DNA from: Bradyrhizobium sp. CCH5-F6
Lineage (GTDB): Bacteria; Pseudomonadota; Alphaproteobacteria; Rhizobiales; Xanthobacteraceae
Reading direction: 5' to 3'
Assembly (NCBI RefSeq): GCF_001556045.1
Contig: NZ_LSIC01000194.1
Location: 46,454 to 110,453 of the forward strand
Length of the DNA: 64,000 nt
The position numbers and the translations under genes are program-made. Numbering within the stretch: the first letter of the stretch is position 1; each line of letters opens with the position of its first letter. Below the pieces are notes generated by a model. The model had not been told where the DNA came from. It did no database searches and saw only the letters and a program-made list of their open reading frames with translations. Below, piece by piece: positions 47,684 through 57,856 of this stretch.

Positions 47684-48625
47684 GTGAGCTTTGCGGGGGC
47701 CATGGCAGTGGCGATGGCGGTGGATGCCCTTCTGGGCTGGCCGTCGTGGCTGTTCGTGCGGATCGGCCATCCCGTCACGTGGCTGGGCTGGCTGATTGCC
47801 GCGATCGATTCCGCCTGGAATCGGGCGTCCGATCCGCCGACGTTGCGCCGCGCTGCCGGCGTTGCCGGCGCGCTCGTGGTGATCGCGCTCTCGGTTGTGC
47901 TCGGTTGGTTGCTTCAGTCGTTGCTCCCCCGGGGCTGGCTCGAGATCGCGCTGATCGGCATCCTGGCCTGGCCCCTGGTCGCGCTGCGCTCGCTGCATGA
48001 TCATGTGGCTGCCGTCGCAGAGCCGTTACGGGCCGGCGACATCGTCGCTGCACGAGACGCAGTCTCGCGTATCGTCGGCCGCGATCCCGCGGCGCTCGAT
48101 GAAGCCGGCATCGCGCGCGCGGCGATCGAGAGCCTCGCCGAGAACGCCTCCGACGGCATCGTGGCGCCGGTGTTCTGGGGCGCGCTGTTCGGCCTGCCCG
48201 GAATCCTCGGCTACAAGGCGATCAACACGCTGGACTCGATGATCGGCCATCGCAGCGAGCGATACGAAGCGTTCGGCTGGGCGGCGGCGCGCATCGACGA
48301 TGCCGCCAATTTCATTCCGGCGCGGGTAACAGGATTTCTCTTCGTGCTGCTGGCGCCGCACCGGTCGGAGGCGCTGTCGTGCATGACGCGGGATGCGCGC
48401 CGTCATCGCTCGCCCAATGCCGGCTGGCCGGAAGCGGCCATGGCCGGCGGACTCGGCGTGCGGCTCAGCGGTCCCCGCATCTATCACGGCAGCGTCACCA
48501 ACGAGCCCTGGCTGAACGAAGGCGCGCGCGATCCGCGCGCCGCCGACATCGGCGAGGCGCTGACGCTGTACCGTCGCGCCATGATGCTGGTCGCCGGCGT
48601 CCTTGCGATCCTGGCTTTCGCGTGA
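47684..48625 (+). CDS. cobD: adenosylcobinamide-phosphate synthase CobD/CbiB
   Basis: A 313-residue membrane protein that attaches the aminopropanol arm to cobyric acid. The beginning AMAVDALLGWPSWLFVRIGHPVTWLG and ESLAENASDGIVAPVFWGALFGLPG are family hallmarks, and MIGHRSERYEAFGWAAARIDD follows. It starts at GTG 47684 with GGGAG six bases before; an ATG at 47702 is an alternative. The stop overlaps a possible GTG start of cobC. Its product feeds CobU and CobS, encoded divergently. Confidence 0.93.
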   Translation: MSFAGAMAVAMAVDALLGWPSWLFVRIGHPVTWLGWLIAAIDSAWNRASDPPTLRRAAGVAGALVVIALSVVLGWLLQSLLPRGWLEIALIGILAWPLVALRSLHDHVAAVAEPLRAGDIVAARDAVSRIVGRDPAALDEAGIARAAIESLAENASDGIVAPVFWGALFGLPGILGYKAINTLDSMIGHRSERYEAFGWAAARIDDAANFIPARVTGFLFVLLAPHRSEALSCMTRDARRHRSPNAGWPEAAMAGGLGVRLSGPRIYHGSVTNEPWLNEGARDPRAADIGEALTLYRRAMMLVAGVLAILAFA

Positions 48626-48636
48626 AAGAACGGGGC

Positions 48637-49602
48637 ATGCGCGAGCACGGTGGAAATCTCGATCTGGCCCAGCAGCGTTTTGGTGGGCGCGCCGAGGACT
48701 GGATCGATCTGTCGACCGGGATCAACCGGCTGCCTTATCCCGTGGGCGAGATAAGCGGTCGCGCGTGGAGCGCGCTGCCCTCGCGCGCCGAGATCGATGC
48801 CTTGCATCAGGCCGCGCAGCATGCCTACCGCACCGACGCGCCGATTGCTGCGATGGGCGGCGCGCAAGCCGCGATTCAATTGTTGCCGCAACTCGCGCCC
48901 CCCGGCCGCGCGCGCATTCTCGGGCCGACCTACAATGAATATGCCGGGGTCCTGTCGACCGCAGGCTGGGACGTCCGGGAGGTCGCGGATACTGACGCGC
49001 TGGCGGGCGCGGATCTCGCCATCGTCGTCAATCCCAACAATCCCGATGGCCGGCGTCATACGCCGAAGGACGCACTGGCATTGCTGCCGCGTGTTGGCCG
49101 TCTCGTCATCGACGAGAGCTTTGCCGATGCCGTTCCGCAATTGTCGCTCGCGCCCGAAGCGGATCGGCCGGGACTTTTGATTTTGCGCTCCTTCGGAAAG
49201 TTCTATGGCCTTGCCGGCCTGCGGCTCGGGTTCGCGATCGGCAATGCTGCTGATATCGGCAAGCTGGCAGCGTTGTCGGGGCCATGGCCGATATCGGGCG
49301 CGGCGATCGCAATCGGCAGCCGGGCCTTGCGTGACGATACCTGGGCCGAGGCCACGTCAGCGCGGCTTGCGCGCGACTGTGTTCTTCTCGACGAGATGGC
49401 GCAAGCGCTGGGCTGGCCGCTCGTCGGCGGCACGCCGCTGTTTCGTCTCTACGAGACGCCCGACGCGGTTGATGCACAGGAGAAGCTTGCGCGCAGCCAC
49501 ATCTGGTCGCGCGTCTTTGCGCAGAAACCGACATGGCTGCGCCTCGGACTTCCCGGCAGCGAAGCCGAATGGGCGCGCCTTGCCGAGGTTCTAGCGCGCT
49601 AG
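48637..49602 (+). CDS. cobC: threonine-phosphate decarboxylase / cobC-type aminotransferase
   Basis: A 321-residue class I/II PLP-dependent protein, homologous to CobC/CobD(Salmonella), which provides the aminopropanol phosphate for the cobalamin side arm. It opens [17 protein letters not shown] and WIDLSTGIN, typical of the family; [10 protein letters not shown] and the PLP lysine in [18 protein letters not shown] are clear. A GTG at 48622 overlapping the cobD stop would add five residues. The 3-prime end overlaps the convergent cobQ gene by 12 bases. Confidence 0.92.
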   Translation: MREHGGNLDLAQQRFGGRAEDWIDLSTGINRLPYPVGEISGRAWSALPSRAEIDALHQAAQHAYRTDAPIAAMGGAQAAIQLLPQLAPPGRARILGPTYNEYAGVLSTAGWDVREVADTDALAGADLAIVVNPNNPDGRRHTPKDALALLPRVGRLVIDESFADAVPQLSLAPEADRPGLLILRSFGKFYGLAGLRLGFAIGNAADIGKLAALSGPWPISGAAIAIGSRALRDDTWAEATSARLARDCVLLDEMAQALGWPLVGGTPLFRLYETPDAVDAQEKLARSHIWSRVFAQKPTWLRLGLPGSEAEWARLAEVLAR

Positions 49603-51039
49603 CGCGAGCAGACCTTCGACGTCGAGATGCTTTTCGATGTGATCGGCAAGGGCGTCGAGCGCGCTTTCGACCCTGGCGTGATAGGGCTCGTCGCCGGCGC
49701 GAATGTCGAGCTCCGCGAGATAAGCCTTGCGGAAATCATCCGAGGTGAACAGGCCGTGCAGATAGCTGCCCTGTACGCGGCCATCGCGCGAGATCGCGCC
49801 TTCCGGCTCGCCATTCAGCTTCGCAAATGGCCGCGCCCGGTCGGGGCCGTCGGTGCGGCCGATGTGGATTTCGTAGGCCTCGATCCGCTCCTCGGTCGCG
49901 GCATGCACGGCCGCAACGCGCGTCAGCGTCTTCTGCGGGCTCATCACCGTCTTCACGTCCAGAAGTCCGAGGCCCGGCGTGTCGCCCGCAGGGCCCTCGA
50001 TCCCGTCGGGATCGGCGACGCTGTGCCCGAGCATCTGATAGCCGCCGCAGAGGCCGAGCAGGTGGCCGCCCCTGCGGTGGTGCGCGAGAAGATCGATGTC
50101 CCAGCCCTGCGCGCGCAGGAAGGCGAGATCGCCGCGGGTGGATTTGGAGCCCGGGATGATGACGAGTTTCACATCGCCGGGAATGGCTTCGCCGGGGCGG
50201 ACCATGACGAGATCGACGTCCGGCTCGAGCTTGAGCGGATCGAGATCGTCGAAATTGGCAATGCGCGACAGTGCGAGGCAGGCGATCTTGCATCGGCCCG
50301 GCTTTCGCGCGTCACTCAGGCCCAGCGCATCCTCGGCCGGCAACTCGCCGGCACGCGCGAACCAGGGCAGCACGCCGAGGCCGCGCCAGGACGTCTTGTC
50401 TTCGATTAGCCTGTAGCCGTCGTCGAACAGCGTGGGATCGCCGCGGAACTTGTTGATGACAAATCCACGGATCATCGCGGCATCGTCAGGGTCAATCACC
50501 GTCTTGATGCCGACGAGCTGTGCGATGACGCCGCCACGGTCGATGTCGCCGACCAGCACGACCGGCACGTCGGCTTTTCGCGCAAAGCCCATATTGGCGA
50601 TGTCGGCCTTGCGCAGGTTCACTTCGGCCGGGCTGCCGGCGCCTTCCACCAGCACGAGATCGGCGCGCGCCTTCAGCCGCTCGAAGCTCTCCATCACCGC
50701 GCCCATGAGCTGCGGCTTCATCGCCGCGTAGTCACGCGCGCGGGCTGTTGCGATGCGCTTTCCCTGCACGACGACCTGCGCGCCGACATCGGTCTCGGGC
50801 TTGAGCAGCACCGGGTTCATGTCGGTGTGCGGCTCGGCGCCGGCGGCGAGCGCCTGCAGCGCCTGGGCGCGGCCGATCTCGCCGCCATCGACGGTGACGG
50901 CCGCGTTGTTCGACATGTTCTGCGGCTTGAACGGGAGCACACGCAGGCCGCGCCGCGTGAAGGCGCGCGCGAGGCCGGCAACGATGAGCGACTTGCCCAC
51001 GTCCGAGCCGGCCCCCTGGATCATCAGCGCGCGCACCAT
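49591..51039 (-). CDS. cobQ: cobyric acid synthase CobQ
   Basis: A 482-residue glutamine-dependent amidotransferase that amidates b, d, e and g carboxylates of adenosylcobyrinic acid a,c-diamide. The N-terminal P-loop-like [11 protein letters not shown] and [13 protein letters not shown] are signatures; [12 protein letters not shown] holds the GATase nucleophile Cys and YEIHIGRT the later conserved part. It follows cobO by 12 bases on the same strand and overlaps the cobC end. Length matches the family. Confidence 0.95.
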   Translation of the reverse strand: MVRALMIQGAGSDVGKSLIVAGLARAFTRRGLRVLPFKPQNMSNNAAVTVDGGEIGRAQALQALAAGAEPHTDMNPVLLKPETDVGAQVVVQGKRIATARARDYAAMKPQLMGAVMESFERLKARADLVLVEGAGSPAEVNLRKADIANMGFARKADVPVVLVGDIDRGGVIAQLVGIKTVIDPDDAAMIRGFVINKFRGDPTLFDDGYRLIEDKTSWRGLGVLPWFARAGELPAEDALGLSDARKPGRCKIACLALSRIANFDDLDPLKLEPDVDLVMVRPGEAIPGDVKLVIIPGSKSTRGDLAFLRAQGWDIDLLAHHRRGGHLLGLCGGYQMLGHSVADPDGIEGPAGDTPGLGLLDVKTVMSPQKTLTRVAAVHAATEERIEAYEIHIGRTDGPDRARPFAKLNGEPEGAISRDGRVQGSYLHGLFTSDDFRKAYLAELDIRAGDEPYHARVESALDALADHIEKHLDVEGLLALAR

Positions 51040-51051
51040 GGCGAGATCGTC

Positions 51052-51687
51052 TCAGAACTCGACGCCGGCTTGCGCCTTGATGCCGGAGCGGAACGGGTGC
51101 TTGACCAGCGTCATCTCGGTGACGAGGTCGGCGATCTCGATCAGCTCGTCCTTGGCGTTGCGGCCGGTGAGCACGACATGCGTCATCGGCGGCTTTTGCG
51201 TCGAAAGGAATTCGACCACTTCGGCGATGTCGAGATAGTCGTAGCGCAGCGCGATGTTGATCTCGTCAAGCACGACCATGCGCAAGCTCGTGTCGAGGAT
51301 CAGCTCTTTGGCCTTCTCCCAGCCCGTGCGCGCCGCGGCGATGTCACGAGCGCGGTCCTGCGTCTCCCAGGTGAATCCCTCGCCCATGGCGTGGAACTGG
51401 CAGAGGTCGCCGAAATGGCCGGTGAGCAGGCGCCGCTCGCCGGTGTCCCAGGCGCCCTTGATGAACTGCACGACCGCGCAAGGAAAGCCATGGGCGACGC
51501 AGCGGACGATCATGCCGAAGGCGGAGGACGACTTGCCCTTGCCGGCGCCGGTGTGGACGATGATGAGGCCTTTTTCGCCACTCTTGGTCGCCATGATCTT
51601 GTCGCGGGCGGCCTTCTTCTTCGCCATTTTCGCGGCGTGCCGGGCGTCGGTTTCCTCAGCTGTTTGGGTATCCGGTTCAGGCGTCAT
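51052..51687 (-). CDS. cobO: cob(I)yrinic acid a,c-diamide adenosyltransferase CobO
   Basis: A 211-residue ATP:corrinoid adenosyltransferase of the CobO/BtuR/CobA type. The P-loop HTGAGKGKSSSAFG is intact, and VVQFIKGAWDTGERRLL and LDEINIALRYDYLD are the expected corrinoid-site segments. The N-terminal 35 residues are charged and lysine-rich. The ATG at 51687 follows a purine-rich stretch; longer readings run into the divergent riboswitch. It starts the minus-strand unit cobO-cobQ. Confidence 0.94.
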   Translation of the reverse strand: MTPEPDTQTAEETDARHAAKMAKKKAARDKIMATKSGEKGLIIVHTGAGKGKSSSAFGMIVRCVAHGFPCAVVQFIKGAWDTGERRLLTGHFGDLCQFHAMGEGFTWETQDRARDIAAARTGWEKAKELILDTSLRMVVLDEINIALRYDYLDIAEVVEFLSTQKPPMTHVVLTGRNAKDELIEIADLVTEMTLVKHPFRSGIKAQAGVEF

Positions 51688-51744
51688 CGGTCCCGGTCCT
51701 TCGGCTTGACAAGTGGCGGCCACCGGCAAATGGTGGCCGGGCGT

Positions 51745-51940
51745 TGGTTCCTGTCCTATGACAGGCGAAGAGGGAATGCGATAGGGCCCGAATCGGCAAG
51801 ATTCGGATCCAAAATGCAGCCGCCCCCGCGACCGTGACCGGAGAGATGCCCAAAGCCACTGACTCCCGAAAGGGAATCGGGAAGGCGGGGATCGAAGGGC
51901 AAAACCCTGCTCCGCAAGCCGGGAGACCTGCCAGCGCGGA
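51745..51940 (+). ncRNA. cobalamin riboswitch (AdoCbl-type)
   Basis: Conserved cobalamin aptamer elements occur in order: GAAGAGGGAATGCG near 51767-51780, AGCCGCCCCCGCGAC at 51818-51832, GCCACTG at 51855-51861, GGGAAGGC near 51879-51886, and a B12 box AGCCGGGAGACCTGCC-like sequence at 51917-51932. Orientation is plus, so it precedes DUF1636-cobW-cobN and the rest of that unit, and it is divergent from cobO. Cobalamin binding would be expected to reduce expression of the downstream genes. Confidence 0.95.
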
Positions 51941-52042
51941 CGATTTTGGACCGGCGGACGGGGTGTTCCGCGACGGGGAAGCGGGCCTTTGAACAGGATC
52001 CGTGCGCCTCTTCGCCTCCCGCTGTTTATTCTGGAAGAGGCG

Positions 52043-52417
52043 ATGACGGTCACACTTCACGTCTGCATTACCTGCCGTGCCGGCCAGACGCTTGGTGAGG
52101 GCGAAGTCCCGCCCGGCCAGCGGTTGCATGGTGCTATCCTCGAGGCCGGCGTGCCCGAGGGCGTCACCGTGGTTCCCGTCGAATGCCTGTCGGCGTGCAG
52201 CCAGGGCTGCTCCGTCGCGCTCAGCGCGCCCGGCCGCTGGTCCTATGTCTATGGCCGGCTCTCCGAGACGAACGCGCGCGACGTGGTCGCGGGCGCCGCA
52301 GCCTATGCCGCCGCACCGGATGGCGTCGTGCCCTGGCGCAGCCGCCCGGAAATCTTCCGCAAGCAGTCGCTCGCCCGCATTCCCCCCATTGCCGTCGTGC
52401 CGGAGGCCGCCGAATGA
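52043..52417 (+). CDS. DUF1636 cysteine-rich protein, first gene of the riboswitch-controlled cob unit
   Basis: A 124-residue protein with Cys8, Cys11, Cys48, Cys52 and Cys56 (HVCITCRAG; VECLSACSQGCSVAL), a pattern resembling thioredoxin-fold [2Fe-2S] ferredoxins and typical of the DUF1636 family. The start at 52043 is preceded by GAAGAGG; a longer reading from 51989 would lie in the leader. Its stop overlaps cobW as ATGA. DUF1636 genes often sit next to cobW, so a part in cobalt handling or in electron supply for cobalt reduction is a reasonable inference, but no function is established from this sequence. Confidence 0.85.
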   Translation: MTVTLHVCITCRAGQTLGEGEVPPGQRLHGAILEAGVPEGVTVVPVECLSACSQGCSVALSAPGRWSYVYGRLSETNARDVVAGAAAYAAAPDGVVPWRSRPEIFRKQSLARIPPIAVVPEAAE

Positions 52418-53448
52418 ACTCGCTCGCAAAAGTTCCGGTCACGGTGGTCACCGGTTTCCTCGGGTCCGGCAAGACCACGCTGATCCAGCATCTGCTCGCC
52501 AATGCGAATGGCAAGAAGCTCGCCGTGCTCGTCAACGAGTTCGGCAGCGAGGGCGTCGACGGCGAGATCCTGAAGTCCTGCGCGGATGCGAACTGCCCGG
52601 AGGAGAACATCGTCGAGCTCGCCAATGGCTGCATCTGCTGCACCGTCGCCGACGATTTCATTCCGACCATGGAGCAATTGCTGGCGCGCCCGGTGCGGCC
52701 CGATCACATCCTGATCGAGACGTCGGGCCTGGCCTTGCCCAAGCCGCTGCTGAAGGCATTCGACTGGCCACAGATCCGCTCGCGCATCACGGTGGATGGC
52801 GTGATCGCGCTGGCCGATGCCGAGGCCGTCGCGGCCGGCCGCTTCGCGCCGGACCCGATTGCCGTCGAAGCGCAGCGCGCGGCGGATGAAAATCTCGACC
52901 ACGAGACGCCGCTGTCGGAGGTGTTCGAGGACCAGATCGCCTGCGCGGACATCGTGCTGCTGACCAAGGCGGATCTCGCGGGCGCCGCGGGAATCGAAGC
53001 CGCCAAGGCGGCGATCACCGCCGAGATGCCGCGTCGCGTGCCGATGCTCCCCGTCACCGACGGTGCGATCGATGCGCGCGTCATCCTCGGCCTTGGCGCC
53101 GCCGCCGAGAACGATCTCGCCGCGCGCCCGTCGCATCACGACGGCGAGGAGGAGCACGAGCACGACGATTTCGCCTCCGTCGTGATCGATCTGCCGGAGG
53201 TCGCGGATATCGATGCGCTGGTCGCGTCGGTCCAGCGTTTGGCGCGCGAGCAGAACGTGCTGCGTGTCAAGGGCTATATCGCGGTCGCGGGCAAGCCGAT
53301 GCGCCTGTTGTTGCAGGCGGTCGGCGAGCGCGTGCGCCATCAGTTCGACAAGCCCTGGGGCCCAGGTGTCAGGCAGTCCAAGCTCGTCGTGATCGGCGAG
53401 CACGGCGATATCGACGAGGCGGCAATCAAGGCGGGACTAGGTCTCTGA
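52414..53448 (+). CDS. cobW: CobW, GTPase metallochaperone of cobalamin synthesis
   Basis: A 344-residue G3E-family GTPase. Walker A GFLGSGKTT is near the N-terminus, NEFGSEGVDGEIL follows, and the metal-binding CxCC motif is seen in NGCICCTVADDF. A histidine/acid-rich linker, SHHDGEEEHEHDD at about residues 240-252, could bind cobalt. The C-terminal CobW_C domain follows. CobW is thought to deliver Co2+ to the CobNST chelatase, which agrees with its place directly before cobN (the stop and start share one base, TGATG). Confidence 0.93.
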   Translation: MNSLAKVPVTVVTGFLGSGKTTLIQHLLANANGKKLAVLVNEFGSEGVDGEILKSCADANCPEENIVELANGCICCTVADDFIPTMEQLLARPVRPDHILIETSGLALPKPLLKAFDWPQIRSRITVDGVIALADAEAVAAGRFAPDPIAVEAQRAADENLDHETPLSEVFEDQIACADIVLLTKADLAGAAGIEAAKAAITAEMPRRVPMLPVTDGAIDARVILGLGAAAENDLAARPSHHDGEEEHEHDDFASVVIDLPEVADIDALVASVQRLAREQNVLRVKGYIAVAGKPMRLLLQAVGERVRHQFDKPWGPGVRQSKLVVIGEHGDIDEAAIKAGLGL

Positions 53449-56400
53449 TGCACGTCGTCTTCCGCGAGAGCCGCGGTCTCGAGGAGACTGCGACGCCAAG
53501 GGACATCGGCCAGGACCCGGCCGATCTCGTGGTGCTCTCGTATTCGGATTCCGATCTTGCCGCCTTCGCCGCCGGCTGGCAGCGCGGCCGAAACAGCTTG
53601 CCATCGCTGCGGCTCGCCAATCTCGCCGAGCTCCGTCATCCGTTGTCGGTCGACACCTATGTCGAACGCACGCTGTCGCAGGCGCGCGGCATTCTGGTGC
53701 GGCTGATCGGCGGTGAGTCCTATTGGCCCTATGGGCTTGCGGCCCTCCAGCAACTGGCGAAGGATCGCAACATCGTGCTCGCCGTGCTGCCGGCCGATGG
53801 CCGCGACGACACGCGGCTCGATGCGTACTCGACCTTGCCGGTCTCGACGTTGCGGCGGCTGAAGGTGCTGTGTGACACCGGTGGTCCCGTCGCGGCGCAA
53901 GCCGCGATCGCGCAGCTTGCGCTGGCCTCGGGGCTTTACGCGGGACCGGTCGTCGGCGAGATGACCTTGCCCGAGATGGGCTTTTACGACCCCGCGCGAG
54001 GCGTCATTGCGGCGCCGGCTTGTGCCGAGGAGAAGCCGCGCGCGCTGGTGACGTTCTATCGCTCCTATCTCACTGCTGCGGACACCGGCCCGGTTGACGC
54101 CCTGATCGCAGCGCTGCACGAGAAGGGGTTTGACGCCTATGGCGTGTTCGTCACCTCCCTGAAGGCCCCGGGCGTCGCCGATTGGCTGCGCGGGCATCTC
54201 GCGCAAAATCCCGTGGCGGCGATCGTCAATGCGACGGCGTTCTCCGCGATCGGCGACGATGGCACGACGCCGTTCGACGCCGCGCCGTGGCCCGTGTTTC
54301 AGGTCGCGCTCTCCACGGCCCGGCGCGAGGATTGGGCGAGCTCGCTGCGCGGCCTGTCGCCCGGCGATCTGGCGATGCATGTGGTGCTGCCCGAGGTCGA
54401 CGGCCGCCTGTTCACGGGCGTGGTGAGCTTCAAGTCCGCTGCAGAGCGAGATCCTGATCTGCAATTCTCGCATCTGGCGCACAGGCCTGACGAGGAGCGT
54501 GTGGCGGCTGTCGCCGCACGCGTCGCGGCCTGGCGGCGTCTTGCGGACAAGCCGGCCGGCGAGAAGCGGCTGGCGCTCGTGCTCTCGAACTATCCGGGCC
54601 GGCCGCACCAGATCGCGCACGCCGTTGGTCTCGATGCGCTGGCATCGGTCGAGGCCCTGGTGTCCGATCTCGCGGAGGTCGGCTTCGATGTTGCGCCAGT
54701 CCATGCGCTCGGCGAGACGCTGCTGACGCAGAATCTGACCTGGAGCGTCGCCGATTATCACGCTGCGCTCTCGTACCTGCCGCAATCCTTGCAGGACGAT
54801 CTCGCGCAGGCCTGGGGCGCGCCGGAAGACGATCCGAGCTGCCGCGATGGCGCGTTCCATTTTGCTGCCATCCGGTGCGGCCGGTCGATCATTGCGGTCC
54901 AGCCCGAGCGCGGCGAAGCGGCCTCACGCGATGCCGACTATCACGATCTCGCCCGTACCCCGCGCCATGCTTACGTCGCCTTCTATCTTTGGCTCAGGCA
55001 GCAGGGGTGTGACGCCGTCCTGCACATGGGCGCGCATGGCACGTTGGAGTGGCTGCCCGGCAAATCGGTGGCGCTGTCGAACGCGTGCTGGCCGGAAGCC
55101 CTGATCGGCGATCTCCCAATCATCTATCCCTTCATCGTCAACGATCCCGGCGAGGCCGCGCAGGCCAAGCGGCGCCTCAGTGCCGTCACGGTCGGCCATC
55201 TGCCGCCGCCGCTCGAAACATCCGCTGTGCCGGAAGGCCTGCGCCGGCTCGAACGACTCCTGGACGAATATTCGACTGCCGACGGTCTCGATCCCGCCCG
55301 CCGCCGGCGCCTGATCGCTGCGATCCGCGACGAGGCCCGTGCCGCCGGCCTTGAAGAGGATCTCGGCCTCGATGCATCGGCCGCACCGGCCGAAGCGATC
55401 CCTCGGATTGATCGCTTTGTCTGTGATCTCAAGGAGAGCCAGTTCGGCGACGGCCTGCACGTGTTCGGCCGCGGCACCTGTGGCGAGGCCGAGCGCGATG
55501 CGCTGCGCGCCGCGCTCGCAGGCCGGCGCGTTGCGCCGGGGCCGTCAGGCTCGCCCTATCGCGGACGCCAGGACGTGCTGCCGACCGGGCGCAATCTCTT
55601 CGCCGTCGATCCGCGCGCGGTGCCGACGCCCTCCGCGCATGCGCAAGGCATCAAGCTTGCGGAAGAGCTGCTCCGCCGTCACTTGCAGGATCATGGCGAC
55701 TGGCCGAAGGGCCTCATCGTCAATCTCTGGGGCTCGGCAACGATGCGCACGGCGGGCGAGGAGTTCGCGATGGCGCTGCACCTGGCCGGCCTTGCGCCGC
55801 GCTGGGATCACGCCTCTGGCCGCGTCACCGGCTATGACATCGTCGCGCCGGCCGAGCTCGGCCGCCCCCGCATCGACGTCACGCTGCGCGTGTCGGGCCT
55901 GTTTCGCGACGTCTTCTCCGGATTGGCAAAATTATTCGAAGCTGCCGCCGAGGCGCTCGCGGGCCGTGCGGAGGAGGGCGAGGAGAACCCTTACCGTCAC
56001 CGCGCGTCACGCGTCTTCGGCCCGCGCCCTGGACACTATGGCGTCGGCCTGTCGGCGATCCCTGATGCCTTCACGGCCGAGACACGCGATGCGGCGGGCG
56101 AGGCCTGGCTATCCGCATCATCCTGGGCCTTCTCGGCAGATGGCGCGATGCAGCCGGATCGCGCCGGCATCGAACAGCGGCTCGCGTCTGCCGACGCTTT
56201 CGTCCATGTGCAGGACCTACCCGAAACCGATCTGCTGCTCGCGGCCGACTATGCCGCTCATGAAGCAGGCGTCGCTGCGGCTGCAGCTCACCTCGGTGCA
56301 GGCTCGCCGTCACTCTATCATCTCGATGCGACAAGGCCCGGCAAGCCGCACGCGCGCACGCTGCCGGAGGAGATTTCGCGTGTCGTCCGGGCACGCGCGG

Positions 56401-56696
56401 CCAATCCGGCCTGGATTGCCGGCATGATGCGCCACGGGTTTCGCGGCGCCGCCGAGATCACCGCGACGCTGGAGCACATGGCTGCCTTCGCGCATCTCGC
56501 CGGCGCCGTGCCGCCGCATCTGTTCGACCTCTATTACGATGCGACACTCGGCAACGAGGACGTCCGCGCCTTCATGGCCCGCGAAAATCCGTTAGCGCTC
56601 GCCGCGATGGAGAACTGCTTCACGCGCCTGCACGAAGCCTCACTCTGGCGAACCCGCCGCAATTCGATTGCGGCGGCGCTGCGGGAGGCCTCATGA
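53448..56696 (+). CDS. cobN: cobaltochelatase large subunit CobN
   Basis: A 1082-residue subunit of the ATP-dependent aerobic cobaltochelatase that inserts cobalt into hydrogenobyrinic acid a,c-diamide. The family hallmark CDAVLHMGAHGTLEWLPGKS is present, as are GRPHQIAHAVGLDA earlier and NLWGSATMRTAGEEFAMAL with the later RVSGLFRDVFSGL. It is shorter than the about 1250 residues of some homologues but covers the whole family span. The cobS and cobT chelatase partners are not in the window. It overlaps cobW by one base and cobG by four. Confidence 0.95.
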   Translation: MHVVFRESRGLEETATPRDIGQDPADLVVLSYSDSDLAAFAAGWQRGRNSLPSLRLANLAELRHPLSVDTYVERTLSQARGILVRLIGGESYWPYGLAALQQLAKDRNIVLAVLPADGRDDTRLDAYSTLPVSTLRRLKVLCDTGGPVAAQAAIAQLALASGLYAGPVVGEMTLPEMGFYDPARGVIAAPACAEEKPRALVTFYRSYLTAADTGPVDALIAALHEKGFDAYGVFVTSLKAPGVADWLRGHLAQNPVAAIVNATAFSAIGDDGTTPFDAAPWPVFQVALSTARREDWASSLRGLSPGDLAMHVVLPEVDGRLFTGVVSFKSAAERDPDLQFSHLAHRPDEERVAAVAARVAAWRRLADKPAGEKRLALVLSNYPGRPHQIAHAVGLDALASVEALVSDLAEVGFDVAPVHALGETLLTQNLTWSVADYHAALSYLPQSLQDDLAQAWGAPEDDPSCRDGAFHFAAIRCGRSIIAVQPERGEAASRDADYHDLARTPRHAYVAFYLWLRQQGCDAVLHMGAHGTLEWLPGKSVALSNACWPEALIGDLPIIYPFIVNDPGEAAQAKRRLSAVTVGHLPPPLETSAVPEGLRRLERLLDEYSTADGLDPARRRRLIAAIRDEARAAGLEEDLGLDASAAPAEAIPRIDRFVCDLKESQFGDGLHVFGRGTCGEAERDALRAALAGRRVAPGPSGSPYRGRQDVLPTGRNLFAVDPRAVPTPSAHAQGIKLAEELLRRHLQDHGDWPKGLIVNLWGSATMRTAGEEFAMALHLAGLAPRWDHASGRVTGYDIVAPAELGRPRIDVTLRVSGLFRDVFSGLAKLFEAAAEALAGRAEEGEENPYRHRASRVFGPRPGHYGVGLSAIPDAFTAETRDAAGEAWLSASSWAFSADGAMQPDRAGIEQRLASADAFVHVQDLPETDLLLAADYAAHEAGVAAAAAHLGAGSPSLYHLDATRPGKPHARTLPEEISRVVRARAANPAWIAGMMRHGFRGAAEITATLEHMAAFAHLAGAVPPHLFDLYYDATLGNEDVRAFMARENPLALAAMENCFTRLHEASLWRTRRNSIAAALREAS

Positions 56697-57856
56697 GCGC
56701 GGCCACGGTCAAGGGCTGGTGTCCCGGCGCGCTGCGCCCGATGCTGTCGGGCGACGGGTTCGTGGTGCGCGTGCGTCCGTTTGGCGGGCGACTTGAAGCA
56801 CCACAGATTTCAGGTCTGGCCGAACTGGCCGAACGTTTCGGCAATGGCCTGATCGACGTCACAAGCCGGGCCAATCTCCAGATCAGGGGCGTCAAGGAGG
56901 AGAGCCATCGGCCATTGCTCGATGGCCTTGCGCAACTTCAGTTGCTCGATCCCGACGCCGATGTCGAAGCCAGGCGCAACATCTTGGTGACGCCGTTCTG
57001 GAGCAACGGCGACGAGACGCAGTCGCTCGCCGCGGAACTCGAGGAGGCGCTTGCCGATTCCGGCCTCGCGCTTCCCACCAAGTTCGGCTTCGCCATCGAT
57101 GACGGAAGGTCGCGCGTGCTGGCCGGTGATTCCGCCGACATACGCATCGAGCGCGATCGGTCGGGCCGCCTCCTGGTGCGGGCCGACGGCGCAAGGCTCG
57201 GCCGCTCCGTCGCACGCGGACAGGCCGTGAGCACGGCGCTGGCGCTCGCAAGCTGGTTCATCATCTCCGGCGGCGCGAGCGGCGGGCGAGGGCGCATGGC
57301 AGCCCACGTCGCGTCCGGCGCGGCGTTGCCTCAATCGCTGCGCGGCGAGACCGAGCCCGCGCCCGTGATGGCCGCATCGCGGCCCGGACATTATCCGCAA
57401 GGCGCGATGGTCGGCGTCGCGTTCGGACAGATGCTGCATTCGACGCTGCATCAATTCGCCGGCTGCGGACATGCCCTGCGTATGACTCCCTGGCGGATGG
57501 TGCTCAGCGAGGGCAAGCGGGAGATGCCGAATGGGGCGGGCCTCATCACCGAGCCGCATGATCCGGCGCTGCGCGTCATCGCCTGTAGCGGCGCGCCACG
57601 CTGCCGCGAAGCCCATGCCGATACGCGCGCGCTCGCGGCGGCGCTTGCGCCGCGCATCGCCGCCGATGCGCGGCTCCACGTCTCCGGCTGCGGCAAAGGC
57701 TGTGCGCATTCCGGTGCGGCCGCGGTCACGCTGATTGCGACGCACGCCGGATTCGATCTCGTTCGTGACGGCTCGACGCGCGACGAACCGGTGCTGCGCG
57801 GGCTCGACGGCGCCGACATCGTCAGCGATCCCTCCATCCTGGTCGGAGGACACTGA
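56693..57856 (+). CDS. cobG: precorrin-3B synthase CobG
   Basis: A 387-residue siroheme/Fe-S monooxygenase-like enzyme that makes precorrin-3B with O2, the step that defines the aerobic route. Two half nitrite/sulfite reductase ferredoxin modules are visible: VVRVRPFGGRLEAPQ at the start and AGCGHALRMTPWRM in the second half. Cluster cysteines appear in CSGAPRC and SGCGKGCAHSG. The start overlaps cobN (ATGA) and the stop overlaps cobH by one base. Confidence 0.93.
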   Translation: MSAATVKGWCPGALRPMLSGDGFVVRVRPFGGRLEAPQISGLAELAERFGNGLIDVTSRANLQIRGVKEESHRPLLDGLAQLQLLDPDADVEARRNILVTPFWSNGDETQSLAAELEEALADSGLALPTKFGFAIDDGRSRVLAGDSADIRIERDRSGRLLVRADGARLGRSVARGQAVSTALALASWFIISGGASGGRGRMAAHVASGAALPQSLRGETEPAPVMAASRPGHYPQGAMVGVAFGQMLHSTLHQFAGCGHALRMTPWRMVLSEGKREMPNGAGLITEPHDPALRVIACSGAPRCREAHADTRALAAALAPRIAADARLHVSGCGKGCAHSGAAAVTLIATHAGFDLVRDGSTRDEPVLRGLDGADIVSDPSILVGGH

